64,000 nucleotides of DNA from Allobosea sp. CS1GBMeth4 (GTDB lineage Bacteria > Pseudomonadota > Alphaproteobacteria > Rhizobiales > Beijerinckiaceae). Below, in pieces: positions 54,668 to 63,607 of the stretch (within the stretch, counting starts at the first letter, position 1; the number at the start of each line of letters is the position of its first letter). Location: assembly GCF_900185715.1 (NCBI RefSeq), contig NZ_FYAS01000013.1, positions 1-64,000 on the forward strand, written 5' to 3'. The notes under the pieces were generated by a model, which ran no database searches, was not told where the DNA came from, and saw nothing but the letters and a program-made list of their open reading frames with translations. Made by a program: the position numbers and the translations under genes.

Positions 54668-55657
54668 TCAGAGCCACTTCTTCCAGCGGAAGAACATGTA
54701 GGGCAGCACCGCGAAAAGCGCCATCATGGCGATCGCCATCGGATACCCCCACTGCCACTCCAACTCGGGCATGGTCTTGAAGTTCATGCCGTAGATCGAG
54801 GCGATCAAAGTCGGCGGCATCAGCGCCACCGAAACCACCGAAAACAGCTTGATGATCTTGTTCTGCTCGATGCTGACGAGGCCGAGCGTCGCCTCCAGCA
54901 TGAACTGCAGCTTGTTCGACAGGAAGGTCGCATGCTGCTCGATCGCCTGGACGTCGCGGATCGCCGAGCGCCACTCCGCCGTGAAGGTCGCATGCGCCTT
55001 CTGCGGCCGGGCGTAGCTGGCCGAGAGGAAGAGCAGCACGCGCTCGACCGCGACCATGCTCTCGCGCACATTCGAGATGATGTGCTCGTGCTGGCCGATC
55101 CGCTGGATCACGGACTCGTAGGCGCCGCCCTGCTCGACGTCCTGGGCACGCCCCGCGAAGATCCGGCGCGAAGCCTGGTCGACCTCGTCGCCGACGCCGC
55201 GCAGCACCTCGGCGGCGCGGTCGACGATCGCCTCGATCAGGCCGTCCAGCACCGCCTCCGGCTGGAGACCGCAGCCGCCGGGCTTGTTGGCGCGGTTGAG
55301 GAAGATGCGGAAGGCGCCGGGCTCGTCATAGCGCACCGTCACCAGCGCCTTCTCGGTCAGGATGAAGGTGACGTCGGCGAGCTTCGGGACGATCGTGTCG
55401 GATTGGCAGATGACGCGCGCGGTCATGTAGCGCGCACCGCTCTCGCTGTAGATCAGCTCCGACGGCTCGAGATCGCGCATCTCCTCGCGCGTCGGGATGG
55501 AGATGCCGAGATGGGCCTCGACCTTGGCATCCTCCGCCGGCGTCGGCTTGAGCAGGTCGATCCAGACCGCGCCTGCCGGGATCGAAGCGTCCGCCGCGAG
55601 GCTGTCATGGACGAGGCGATCGCCCCGCTCGGGGCAGATTCCATGAATCAGGAGCAT
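54668..55657 (-). CDS. corA: CorA family magnesium/divalent cation channel
   Basis: A 329-residue CorA-type protein: a cytoplasmic N-terminal domain, a long stalk helix (KLQFMLEATLGLVSIEQNKIIKLFSVVSVALMPPTLIASIYGMNF) with the selectivity motif YGMNF, and two C-terminal helices ending FRWKKWL. It forms a pentameric Mg2+ channel. It precedes the SLC13 gene with a 34-base gap, so cation and anion transport may be co-expressed. Confidence 0.94.
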   Translation of the reverse strand: MLLIHGICPERGDRLVHDSLAADASIPAGAVWIDLLKPTPAEDAKVEAHLGISIPTREEMRDLEPSELIYSESGARYMTARVICQSDTIVPKLADVTFILTEKALVTVRYDEPGAFRIFLNRANKPGGCGLQPEAVLDGLIEAIVDRAAEVLRGVGDEVDQASRRIFAGRAQDVEQGGAYESVIQRIGQHEHIISNVRESMVAVERVLLFLSASYARPQKAHATFTAEWRSAIRDVQAIEQHATFLSNKLQFMLEATLGLVSIEQNKIIKLFSVVSVALMPPTLIASIYGMNFKTMPELEWQWGYPMAIAMMALFAVLPYMFFRWKKWL

Positions 55658-55745
55658 GAGCGATCATCCAGCCGGCCGGGTTGCCGCACCAATCGCAAAC
55701 GCCCGGCCATGTCAAACCGGCGGCCCCGGCCGGCATGCCGACCGG

Positions 55746-56606
55746 CTACACCCCGCCCTTCACGCCCTGCGGCGGCGTCATCTCCTCAGGCACGAAGAAG
55801 TCCGGCATCAGCGGCACCGACGGGTCGACGCGATAGGGCGTGAAGTCTGTGACGCCCTCGCTCGCCATGAAGCTGTCGTCGATCAGGAAATTGCCCGAGA
55901 AGCTGCGCGAAGGCTTGTTGAAGATCATCCAGGCGGCATCGGCCAGCATCTCCGGCGTGCGGCTCGCCTGCACCATCTTGTCGCCGCCGAGCAGGTTCTG
56001 CACCGCCGCGGTCGCGATCGTGGTGCGCGGCCAGAGCGCGTTGACGGCGATGCCCTTCGGCGCGAGTTCGCCGGCGAGCCCGAGCACGCACAGGCTCATG
56101 CCGTATTTGGCCATGGTGTAGGCGAGGTGCGGCGCGAACCAGCGCGCCTTCATGTCGAGCGGCGGCGACAGCATCAGGATGTGCGGGTTCGCCGCCTTTT
56201 CCAGATGGGGAATGGCGTATTTCGAGACCATGAAGGTGCCGCGGGTGTTGATCTGATGCATCAGATCGAAGCGCTTCATGTCGGTCATCTGCGTGTTGGT
56301 CAGCGAGATCGCGCTGGCATTGTTCACGACGATGTCGATGCCGCCGAAGGTCTGCGCCGTCTTGGCGATCGCCTCGGCGACGCTCGCCTCGTCGCGGACG
56401 TCGACCATCAGCGGCAGGGCCCTGCCGCCGGCCGCCTCGATCTCCGCCGCGGCCGTGTAGATCGTGCCCTCGAGCTTGGGATGCGGCTCGGCGGTCTTGG
56501 CGGCGATGGTGACGTTGGCACCGTCGCGCGCCGCCCTGACGGCGATGGCGAGCCCGATGCCGCGCGAGCCGCCGGTGATGAAGAGCGTCTTGCCCTTGAG
56601 CGACAT
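55746..56606 (-). CDS. SDR oxidoreductase, HSDL2-like
   Basis: A 286-residue short-chain dehydrogenase. The NAD(P) site is FITGGSRGIGLAIA, the NNAS motif is DIVVNNASAISL, and the active site is LSPPLDMKARWFAPHLAYTMAKYGMSLCVLG with Tyr-x-x-x-Lys (YTMAK). It resembles hydroxysteroid dehydrogenase-like protein 2, whose bacterial forms are of unclear substrate. GGGAGGAG precedes the ATG. It starts 17 bases after the stop of the next SDR gene upstream, forming an operon. Confidence 0.88.
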   Translation of the reverse strand: MSLKGKTLFITGGSRGIGLAIAVRAARDGANVTIAAKTAEPHPKLEGTIYTAAAEIEAAGGRALPLMVDVRDEASVAEAIAKTAQTFGGIDIVVNNASAISLTNTQMTDMKRFDLMHQINTRGTFMVSKYAIPHLEKAANPHILMLSPPLDMKARWFAPHLAYTMAKYGMSLCVLGLAGELAPKGIAVNALWPRTTIATAAVQNLLGGDKMVQASRTPEMLADAAWMIFNKPSRSFSGNFLIDDSFMASEGVTDFTPYRVDPSVPLMPDFFVPEEMTPPQGVKGGV

Positions 56607-56623
56607 TCTGGTCTCCTCCCTCT

Positions 56624-57481
56624 CTATCCCTGCAAGCTGAATCGTTCCGGCTGGCTGCCGTCCGCATCGGTGAAGCCATAGGCGCGGGCAAGGTCGGCGA
56701 CATGCAGCACCTGCCCGGCATGGCGCGCGACGGCGGGATCGGCCGCCAGCGCCGCAACCGCGCGGCCGGCATAGAGCGGCGTCTCGGTTGTCTCGGCGGC
56801 CAGGCCGGCGTCTCGCACCCGCTCGGTCAGGACATGGCCGGGCGACAGGCCGAGCGCGGTGACGCCATAGGGTCCGAGCTCCCGGGCCATCGCCAGCGTC
56901 AGCCGGTTCATCGCCGTCTTGGCCAGATCGTAGAAGACGTCGCCGAGATAGCCGGCCGCCGTGTCGAAGCTCACCGTGACGATCAGCCCCCGGCGCATCT
57001 GCACCATGGCCGGCGCGACGGCGCGGGCCAGCAATAGCTGAGCATAGACACCACTTTCGAAGCTCTGGCCCAGCCGCGCCACGGGCCGGCGCCAGAACGG
57101 CGTCGCGAAGGCGGAACCGTCCGGATAGCGCTCGCCATCATAGCCTTCATTGCCGCCCCAGACCGCGTCGACGACGCAGTCGAGTCGGCCGAAGCGGCGC
57201 AGGGACCAGGCCACGAGCTGGTCGACCTCGCGCTCATTGGTGTGGTCGCAGCGATAGGGCTCGCCGCGCCCGCCCACCGCCTCGACCTCGCGGGCCGTGT
57301 CCTCGAAGGTTTCCGCGCGCTGGTCGGTGCGCGGCCCGGCCTCGCTGGAGCGTCCGGTGACGATCACGCTCGCGCCGGCCTGGCCGAGCGCCCGCGCGAT
57401 GCCGCGCCCGAGCCCGCGCGAGGCGCCGGCGACGAGACAGACCTTGCCGGCGAGCGGTTTTGGCGGGCTATCATCGGTCAT
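56624..57481 (-). CDS. SDR oxidoreductase
   Basis: A 285-residue short-chain dehydrogenase with cofactor motif LVAGASRGLGRGIARAL, a diverged NNAG equivalent (CVVDAVWGG), Ser in IVTVSFDTAAG and Tyr-x-x-x-Lys in VFYDLAKTAMN. The unusual DAVWG in place of NNAG sets it apart from ordinary family members. It is the first gene of a two-SDR operon and divergent from a methyltransferase across 68 bases. Confidence 0.85.
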   Translation of the reverse strand: MTDDSPPKPLAGKVCLVAGASRGLGRGIARALGQAGASVIVTGRSSEAGPRTDQRAETFEDTAREVEAVGGRGEPYRCDHTNEREVDQLVAWSLRRFGRLDCVVDAVWGGNEGYDGERYPDGSAFATPFWRRPVARLGQSFESGVYAQLLLARAVAPAMVQMRRGLIVTVSFDTAAGYLGDVFYDLAKTAMNRLTLAMARELGPYGVTALGLSPGHVLTERVRDAGLAAETTETPLYAGRAVAALAADPAVARHAGQVLHVADLARAYGFTDADGSQPERFSLQG

Positions 57482-57549
57482 GGCGATACCGCTGGCGCAA
57501 TGCGAGCGGCTCCGCTAGAAGCCCCCTCCCCCGACCGGCGAGGACGATC

Positions 57550-58344
57550 ATGGAAGCGAGCGAGGTCGCGGCCTGCTGGGAGGCCAATGCGGAAACCTGG
57601 ACCCGGCATGCGCGGGCCGGATACGACCTCTACCGGGACGCGCAGAACACCCCAGCCTTCTTCGCGAACCTGCCAGACATCGCTGGCATGACCGGCCTCG
57701 ACATCGGCTGCGGCGAAGGCTCGAACACGCGCAAGCTCGCTCAGGCCGGCGCGAGCATCACCGCGATCGACATCGCTCCGACCTTCATCCGCCACGCACG
57801 CGAAGCCGAGGCTGCCAGCCCGCTCGGGATCACCTATCGCATCGCCGACGGCATGGCCCTGCCCTTCGCCGATGCCTCCTTCGATTTCGCCGCGGCCTTC
57901 ATGTCGCTGATGGATATGCCGCGCCCGGACCGCGTGCTGGCGGAGACGATGCGGGTGCTGAAGCCCGGCGGCTTCCTGCAGTTCTCGATCCTGCATCCCT
58001 GCTTCGCCACACCGGGACGCAAGGTGCTGCGCGACGAGGCCGGCAATGTGCTCGGCCTCGAGGTCCGGGAGTATTTTCACGTCGGCGACGGCGCGATCGA
58101 GAGCTGGCGCTTCGGCGCGGCCCCCGCCGAGGAGAGGGCCAGGGTCGAGCCGTTCAGGGTGCCGCGCTTCCACCGTACGCTGAGCGACTGGGTGAACCTG
58201 CTGATCGCCACCGGCTTCCGGATCGAGCACATGCACGAGCCGGGTGTGGATGAAGAGACGGCCAAGGCCGTGCCCTATCTCGCCGACACCTATATCGCGC
58301 CGCTCTTCCTGCACATGCGCGTGCGGAAGCCGGTCCGACCTTGA
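57550..58344 (+). CDS. Class I SAM-dependent methyltransferase (Methyltransf_11)
   Basis: A 264-residue small-molecule methyltransferase. Motif I is GLDIGCGEGSNTRKLAQAG (about residue 50), the acidic loop IDIAPTFIRHAREAE, and the post-motif LPFADASFDFAAAFMSLMDMPRPDRVLAETMRVLKPGG. Acceptor unknown. ATG at 57550 has GAGGACG upstream. It is followed by a 212-bp repeat region. Confidence 0.88.
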   Translation: MEASEVAACWEANAETWTRHARAGYDLYRDAQNTPAFFANLPDIAGMTGLDIGCGEGSNTRKLAQAGASITAIDIAPTFIRHAREAEAASPLGITYRIADGMALPFADASFDFAAAFMSLMDMPRPDRVLAETMRVLKPGGFLQFSILHPCFATPGRKVLRDEAGNVLGLEVREYFHVGDGAIESWRFGAAPAEERARVEPFRVPRFHRTLSDWVNLLIATGFRIEHMHEPGVDEETAKAVPYLADTYIAPLFLHMRVRKPVRP

Positions 58345-58377
58345 TGCGGCGCCATTCGTGACGATGAAGCGCGGGAT

Positions 58378-58507
58378 CCCCTCTCCCGGATGGGAGAGGG
58401 GTAGGAGTGAGGGACCGCCGCTGATGATTGCAACGAAACGGTGCCGCCGCGCCTTCTGCGGATAGGGCAGGCCCTCATCCCTGCCCTTCTCCCATCCGGG
58501 AGAAGGG
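58378..58507. repeat. Paired hairpin repeat, CCCTCTCCC/GGGAGAAGGG family
   Basis: Hairpin A: 58378-58387 with 58392-58401 (CCCCTCTCCC/GGGAGAGGGG, loop GGAT). Hairpin C: 58484-58493 with 58498-58507 (CCCTTCTCCC/GGGAGAAGGG, loop ATCC). The two hairpins are also inverted relative to each other, so the whole block is palindromic. It lies in the 212-bp gap between the methyltransferase and acyl-CoA dehydrogenase genes, which holds nothing else I recognise. Confidence 0.85.
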
Positions 58508-58556
58508 TTCCCCGCGGTTGTCCCCTCGGCCATCGCTGGCAGGGTCAGCGTCGCTT

Positions 58557-60332
58557 TCACGCCGCGAAGACCGCGGCCGAATCCTCGACGGCGCCGGCGC
58601 CTTCCGTGACCGCGAGCTCGAGCGCCGTCGCCTCGCCGACGAGGTGCTCGGCGTAGAAGCGGGCGGTCGCCAGCGCGGCAGCGCCCTGGACGTCGTCGCG
58701 CATCGCCAGCGCCTTCTTCGCCAGGCCCGTGCCGCCCTGGGCGAGCGCGAACAGCTTGAGATAGGGCGTGGCGCCGGCGAGCGCGCTCGCCTGGTCGATG
58801 CCCATGGTCGCGAGCATCCATTCGGTCGCCCGCTCGAGCGAGTCGACCGCCGCGCCGAGCCGCGCCGCACTGTGGCCGAAGCCGGGCGTATTGGCCTCAC
58901 GCACCTGTGCGACGACGCCGCGCATGTCGCCGATCAGAGCCCTGACGGCATCGCCATTGGAGAGCGGAAGCTTGCGCAGCACGAGGTCGATCGCCTGGAT
59001 GCCGTTCGTGCCCTCGTAGATCGTGGCGATACGGGCATCGCGCAGATGCTGGGCGGCGCCGGTCTCCTCGACATAGCCCATGCCGCCATGGACCTGCACG
59101 CCGGTGGAGGCGACCTCGACGCCGATATCGGTGGCGTAGGCCTTGGCGACGGGCGTGATGATCGCGGCGCGCTCGGCCGCCGCCTTGCGCCTGGCCTCGT
59201 CGGTCTCGCGATGCGCGCGGTCGAGCGTCGCCGCGAGCAGCAGCGAGAGTGTGCGCGCCGACTGCGTCTTGGCGCGCATCTCCATCAGCATGCGGCGGAT
59301 ATCGGGATGGACGATGATCGGGCTCATCGGCGCGCCCTTGGGCGCGTCGAGCGCCGTGCCCTGCCTGCGCTCCTGGGCGAAGGCGAGCGCCTGCTGATAG
59401 GCGCGCTCGGCGATGGCGACGCCCTGCACCGCGACGTTGAGGCGGGCATTGTTCATCATCGTGAACATGCAGGCGAGGCCGCGATTCTCCTCCCCGATCA
59501 GCCAGCCGATCGCGCCGCCATTGTCGCCATAGCTCATCGCGCAGGTCGGAGAAGCGTGGATGCCGAGCTTGTGCTCGACGCCGGTGCAGCGGACATCGTT
59601 GCGCGCGCCGAGCGAGCCGTCGGCGTTGACGAGGTATTTCGGCACGAGGAAGAGCGAGATGCCGCGCGTCCCGGGAGGTGCATCGGGCAGGCGGGCGAGG
59701 ACGAGATGGACGATGTTGTCCGTCATCTCGTGCTCGCCATAGGTGATGAAGATCTTCTGGCCGGTGATGCGGTACGTGCCGTCGCCGACCCGCTCGGCCC
59801 GGGAGCGCAGCGCATTGAGGTCCGAGCCGGCCTGCGGCTCGGTCAGGTTCATCGTGCCCATCCACTCGCCGGAGACGAGCTTGGCGAGATAGGTCTGCTT
59901 CAGATAGTCGGAGCCGTGGGCGTGCAGCGCCTCGATCGCGCCGACGGTCAGCAACGGGCCGAGGGCGAAGGCGAACGCGGCCGAATTCCACATCTCGGTG
60001 CAGGCCGACTGCACCAAAGTCGGCAGGCCCTGGCCGCCATAGGCCTCGGGCGCCGGCAGCGCGTTCCAGCCGCCCTGGGCCCAGGCGTGATAGGCCTCCT
60101 TCCAGCCCGGCGGGGTGACGACGACACCGTCCTGCAGCCTGGAGCCATGCCGATCGCCGATCGCGTTCAGCGGAGCGAGGACATCGCCGGCGAACTTCGC
60201 CGCCTCCTCCAGCACCGCCTCGGTGACGCCATCGGCGAGCTCGGGAGCGAGCCCCTCGGCGATCAGGGCGTCGAGCCCGGCGACATGGCGCATCGTCGCC
60301 AGGATATCCTCGACCGGAGCGCGGTACGACAT
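58557..60332 (-). CDS. Acyl-CoA dehydrogenase, long form with C-terminal extension
   Basis: A 591-residue flavoprotein of the large acyl-CoA dehydrogenase group. Motifs: GTMNLTEPQAGSDLNALRSRA (FAD/substrate), GQKIFITYGEHEM, GIHASPTCAMSYG, and the catalytic Glu region RIATIYEGTNGIQAIDLV. The C-terminal 130 residues beyond the usual core (ALIGDMRGVVAQVREANTPG...) are typical of this subgroup, often annotated as C-terminal DUF-containing acyl-CoA dehydrogenases. ATG at 60332 is preceded by GAGGGAGAG. It likely feeds electrons from a fatty or dicarboxylic acyl-CoA to ETF. Confidence 0.92.
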   Translation of the reverse strand: MSYRAPVEDILATMRHVAGLDALIAEGLAPELADGVTEAVLEEAAKFAGDVLAPLNAIGDRHGSRLQDGVVVTPPGWKEAYHAWAQGGWNALPAPEAYGGQGLPTLVQSACTEMWNSAAFAFALGPLLTVGAIEALHAHGSDYLKQTYLAKLVSGEWMGTMNLTEPQAGSDLNALRSRAERVGDGTYRITGQKIFITYGEHEMTDNIVHLVLARLPDAPPGTRGISLFLVPKYLVNADGSLGARNDVRCTGVEHKLGIHASPTCAMSYGDNGGAIGWLIGEENRGLACMFTMMNNARLNVAVQGVAIAERAYQQALAFAQERRQGTALDAPKGAPMSPIIVHPDIRRMLMEMRAKTQSARTLSLLLAATLDRAHRETDEARRKAAAERAAIITPVAKAYATDIGVEVASTGVQVHGGMGYVEETGAAQHLRDARIATIYEGTNGIQAIDLVLRKLPLSNGDAVRALIGDMRGVVAQVREANTPGFGHSAARLGAAVDSLERATEWMLATMGIDQASALAGATPYLKLFALAQGGTGLAKKALAMRDDVQGAAALATARFYAEHLVGEATALELAVTEGAGAVEDSAAVFAA

Positions 60333-60450
60333 CGTTCTCTCCCTCGGCGCCCGCGACATTCTGTCGGGACATTCCGTATCGTTGCGTTTGACGGCCATGC
60401 TAGCCGCGAATAATTCGCTTCGCCACGCGCCACCCGGCGCAGTTTCGCGC

Positions 60451-60465
60451 ATGCCGGACCGGCAT
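60451..60465. promoter_or_regulatory. Perfect 15-bp palindrome between acyl-CoA dehydrogenase and tsaC
   Basis: ATGCCGG-A-CCGGCAT in the divergent 168-bp region, next to an AT-rich stretch (60464-60482) that could hold -10 elements. Possible operator of a regulator encoded elsewhere. Confidence 0.4.
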
Positions 60466-60500
60466 TGTTATAGTTTAGATATGAACTTTCAAGGGTGACC

Positions 60501-61478
60501 GTGACAGCATCCCGCCGGACCCAGCGCCTTTCCGCCAATGCAGCGGGCATCGCCGCCGCGGCGGACCTGCTCCGCGCCGGCAGGCTGGTCGCGCTGCCGA
60601 CCGAGACGGTCTACGGGCTCGCGGCCGATGCCAGCGACGATCGCGCCGTCGCCTCGATCTATGCCGCCAAGGAGCGCCCGAGCTTCAATCCGCTGATCTC
60701 GCATCTCCCGGATCTGGATGCGGCGCGGCGCCAGGGCCTTTTCGATGCCCCGGCGCTGGCGCTGGCGAGGGCGTTCTGGCCCGGCCCCCTGACGCTGGTG
60801 GTGCCGGCATCCGGCGGCTGCACCGTCTGCGGCCTCGCCCGCGCCGGTCTCGACAGCGTCGCGCTGCGCGTGCCGTCCCATCCGGTGGCCCATGCCGTGC
60901 TGCAGGCGGCCGGCCGGCCGATCGCGGCACCGTCGGCCAATCGCTCCGGGCGGGTCAGCCCGACGCGGGCCGAGCATGTGCTCGCCGATCTCGACGGCCG
61001 CATCGACGCCGTGCTCGACGCCGGCCCGACGGCGGTCGGGGTCGAATCCAGCATCGTCGCCTGCCTGGGCGGGGCGCCGCGCCTGCTGCGCCCCGGCGGC
61101 GTGCCGCGCGCGGCGCTGGAGGCGGCGATCGGGCAGCCGCTCGCCATCGTCGCGGACGGCGGCGCCGCCCCGATCGCCCCGGGGCTGCTCGCCTCGCACT
61201 ACGCTCCGCGCGCCGCGGTGCGGCTCGATGCGGAAGCGCCGGGCCCGGGCGAGGCCTGGCTCGGCTTCGGGCCCGAGCCGCACGACGGCGTCCTGCCCGC
61301 GCTCGCCGTCAATCTCAGCCCGACGGGGGACCTGACCGAGGCTGCGGCCAATCTCTTCGCCGCCCTGCGCCGGCTCGACGATCGCGGCCCGGCGACGATC
61401 GCCGTGGCGCCGATCCCGATGCGAGGCCTCGGCGAGGCGATCAACGATCGTCTACGACGGGCGGCGGCGCCACGCTGA
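60501..61478 (+). CDS. tsaC: L-threonylcarbamoyladenylate synthase, Sua5 type
   Basis: A 325-residue enzyme for the first step of t6A37 tRNA modification. The YrdC core has AGRLVALPTETVYGLAADAS, IYAAKERPSFNPLISHL, FWPGPLTLVVPAS, RVPSHPVAHAVLQAAGRPIAAPSANRSG and ESSIVA; a C-terminal Sua5 domain follows after the GLLASHYAPRAAV linker. GTG at 60501 is chosen because AAGGG lies six bases upstream; an in-frame GTG two codons earlier overlaps that site. Confidence 0.94.
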   Translation: MTASRRTQRLSANAAGIAAAADLLRAGRLVALPTETVYGLAADASDDRAVASIYAAKERPSFNPLISHLPDLDAARRQGLFDAPALALARAFWPGPLTLVVPASGGCTVCGLARAGLDSVALRVPSHPVAHAVLQAAGRPIAAPSANRSGRVSPTRAEHVLADLDGRIDAVLDAGPTAVGVESSIVACLGGAPRLLRPGGVPRAALEAAIGQPLAIVADGGAAPIAPGLLASHYAPRAAVRLDAEAPGPGEAWLGFGPEPHDGVLPALAVNLSPTGDLTEAAANLFAALRRLDDRGPATIAVAPIPMRGLGEAINDRLRRAAAPR

Positions 61479-61561
61479 CGAGGCCGGCGGGCTCGCTTGC
61501 AGCCGCTTGCAATTCCGCAAGATCCGGCAATGCTGCGCGCGAGACCGACGGAGAACGTCCA

Positions 61562-62470
61562 TTGCCGACATCCAAGCTCGCCTGGGACGATTTCCGCCTG
61601 ATCAAGGCGATCGCCGACGCCGGCGGGCTGACCGGGGCCGCCGCGGCGCTCGGCGTCAATCATTCGACGGTGTTCCGCCGGCTCGGCCAGATCGAGGAGC
61701 AGCTCGGCCACGCACTCTTCGAGCGTCGCAAGACCGGCTATGTCGCGACCTCGGCCGGCGAGGAGATGACCACTCTCGCCTCGCGCATCGACGACGACGT
61801 CACCGCCTTCGGCCGCCGCCTGGCCGGCCGCGACCTCGCGCCCTCGGGCGAATTGCGCATCACCACGACCGACACGCTCTACCTGCACGTCCTGCTGCCG
61901 ATCTTCGCGGCCTTCCGGGCGGCGCATCCGCTGATCCGGCTCGACATCGTCATCGCTAGCCAGACGCTCAACCTGTCGCGGCGCGACGCCGACGTCGCCA
62001 TCCGCGCCAGCGATTCCCCGGGCGAAACGCTGGTCGGCCGCCGTCTCGCCACGCTGAGCTGGGCGGTCTATGCCCGCGCCGACGCGCCCGCGACGGAGGA
62101 AGAAGCGGCCGACCCCAGGCTGCTGTTCCGGCGCGACTGGGTCGCGCTCGGCGATCCGCTCGGCTATGTCAAGGCGGCGCGCTATGTCCGCGACCATGTT
62201 CCGGCCGAACGGATCGCGCTGCGCTCCTCGGCTGTGCTCGGCCTGACCGAAGCGGTCGAGCGCGGCATCGGCATCGGCCCCCTGCCCTGCTTCATCGCCG
62301 ACCAGCGCCCCGGGCTCGTCAGGCTGCTGCCGCCGGACCCGGATTTCTCCACGGGCCTGTGGATCCTGACCCATCCCGACATCCGGCACGCCCCGCGCGT
62401 GCGCGCCTTCATGGACTTCGTCGGCGGCGAACTCGCCAAGCGCAAGGCGCTGATCGAGGGAGCGGGTTGA
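61562..62470 (+). CDS. LysR family regulator
   Basis: A 302-residue regulator with the DNA-binding part LAWDDFRLIKAIADAGGLTGAAAALGVNHSTVFRRLGQIEEQLGHALFERRKTGYVATSAG. Two points are less usual: the HSTVFRRL recognition helix, typical of a LysR subgroup, and a TTG start at 61562, supported by GGAGAA eight bases upstream. It follows tsaC by 83 bases and is convergent with acuI; its target is unknown. Confidence 0.9.
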   Translation: MPTSKLAWDDFRLIKAIADAGGLTGAAAALGVNHSTVFRRLGQIEEQLGHALFERRKTGYVATSAGEEMTTLASRIDDDVTAFGRRLAGRDLAPSGELRITTTDTLYLHVLLPIFAAFRAAHPLIRLDIVIASQTLNLSRRDADVAIRASDSPGETLVGRRLATLSWAVYARADAPATEEEAADPRLLFRRDWVALGDPLGYVKAARYVRDHVPAERIALRSSAVLGLTEAVERGIGIGPLPCFIADQRPGLVRLLPPDPDFSTGLWILTHPDIRHAPRVRAFMDFVGGELAKRKALIEGAG

Positions 62471-62514
62471 CTGCCATCGCATCGCGCGAGCAGGTGTCCG
62501 CTTCCCTCAAAATT

Positions 62515-63501
62515 CTAGCCGATCTCGACCACCACCCGGCCGCGGACCTTGCCGTCGAGCAGGGCGCGGGCGGTCTCGACGACATCATCGAGCGGGATCG
62601 TCGTCGTCATCGCCGCGAGCCTGTCGCGGTCGAGGTCGCGGGCGAGACGGGCCCAGGCCTCGAGGCGACGCGGCTTCGGGCACATCACCGAATCGATGCC
62701 GAGCAGCGAGACGCCGCGCAGGATGAAGGGCGCGACCGAAGCGGGCAGGTCCATGCCCTGCGCCAGGCCGCATGCGGCGACGGCCCCGCCATATTTCGTC
62801 ATCGACAGGACATTGGCGAGCGTATGCGAGCCGACAGCGTCGACGCCGGCGATCCAGCGCTCCTTGCCGAGGGGGCGGCCGGGGCCGGAGAGTTCGTTGC
62901 GGTCGATGATTTCGGCTGCGCCGAGGCGCTTCAGGTAATCGGCCTCCTCGGGGCGGCCGGTCGAGGCGACGACGTGCCAGCCGGTCCTGGCGAGCAGCGC
63001 GATCGCGACCGAGCCGACGCCGCCGGCGGCGCCGGTGACGACGACCGGGCCGTCGGCCGGCTTCACGCCATGACGTTCCAGCGCCAGCAGGGCGAGCATG
63101 GCGGTGAAGCCGGCGGTGCCGATCGCCATCGCGTCGGCCGGCGTCATGCCCTCGGGCAGCGGCACCAGCCAGTCGCCCCTGACCCGGCTCTTCTGCGCGT
63201 AGGCGCCGAGATGGGTCTCGCCGGTGCCCCAGCCATTGAGGATCACGAGGTCGCCGGGCTTGAAATCCGGGTGCTCGGACGTCTCGACCCTGCCGGCGAA
63301 GTCGATGCCGGGGATCATCGGCCAGCGCCGCACGACCGGGGCGCGGCCGGTGATGGCGAGCCCGTCCTTGTAGTTCAGCGTCGAATGGGTGACGCGGACG
63401 GTGACGTCGCCCTCCATCAGGTCGGCTTCGGCGAAGGCGCCGAAAGCGACGCTGGTACCGGCTTCCCCCTTGCTGGCGATCAGGGCCCTGAAGGTCGACA
63501 T
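62515..63501 (-). CDS. acuI: Acrylyl-CoA reductase (NADPH), YhdH/AcuI family
   Basis: A 328-residue medium-chain reductase without zinc ligands. It begins [22 protein letters not shown], has [35 protein letters not shown] and the nucleotide motif [19 protein letters not shown], and ends [32 protein letters not shown], all typical of AcuI/YhdH. It detoxifies acryloyl-CoA, for example during 3-hydroxypropionate or DMSP metabolism. GGGAGC precedes the ATG. Confidence 0.92.
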   Translation of the reverse strand: MSTFRALIASKGEAGTSVAFGAFAEADLMEGDVTVRVTHSTLNYKDGLAITGRAPVVRRWPMIPGIDFAGRVETSEHPDFKPGDLVILNGWGTGETHLGAYAQKSRVRGDWLVPLPEGMTPADAMAIGTAGFTAMLALLALERHGVKPADGPVVVTGAAGGVGSVAIALLARTGWHVVASTGRPEEADYLKRLGAAEIIDRNELSGPGRPLGKERWIAGVDAVGSHTLANVLSMTKYGGAVAACGLAQGMDLPASVAPFILRGVSLLGIDSVMCPKPRRLEAWARLARDLDRDRLAAMTTTIPLDDVVETARALLDGKVRGRVVVEIG

Positions 63502-63607
63502 GGCATGCTCCCGGGATGTTTCCTGCGCTCTCGGCGAACCGCGCCGCCTCCCGAGAGTTGACCGCGCCCGGCCGCCACCCGCAAGCGGCAAGCCGGTGCG
63601 TCCTTGG

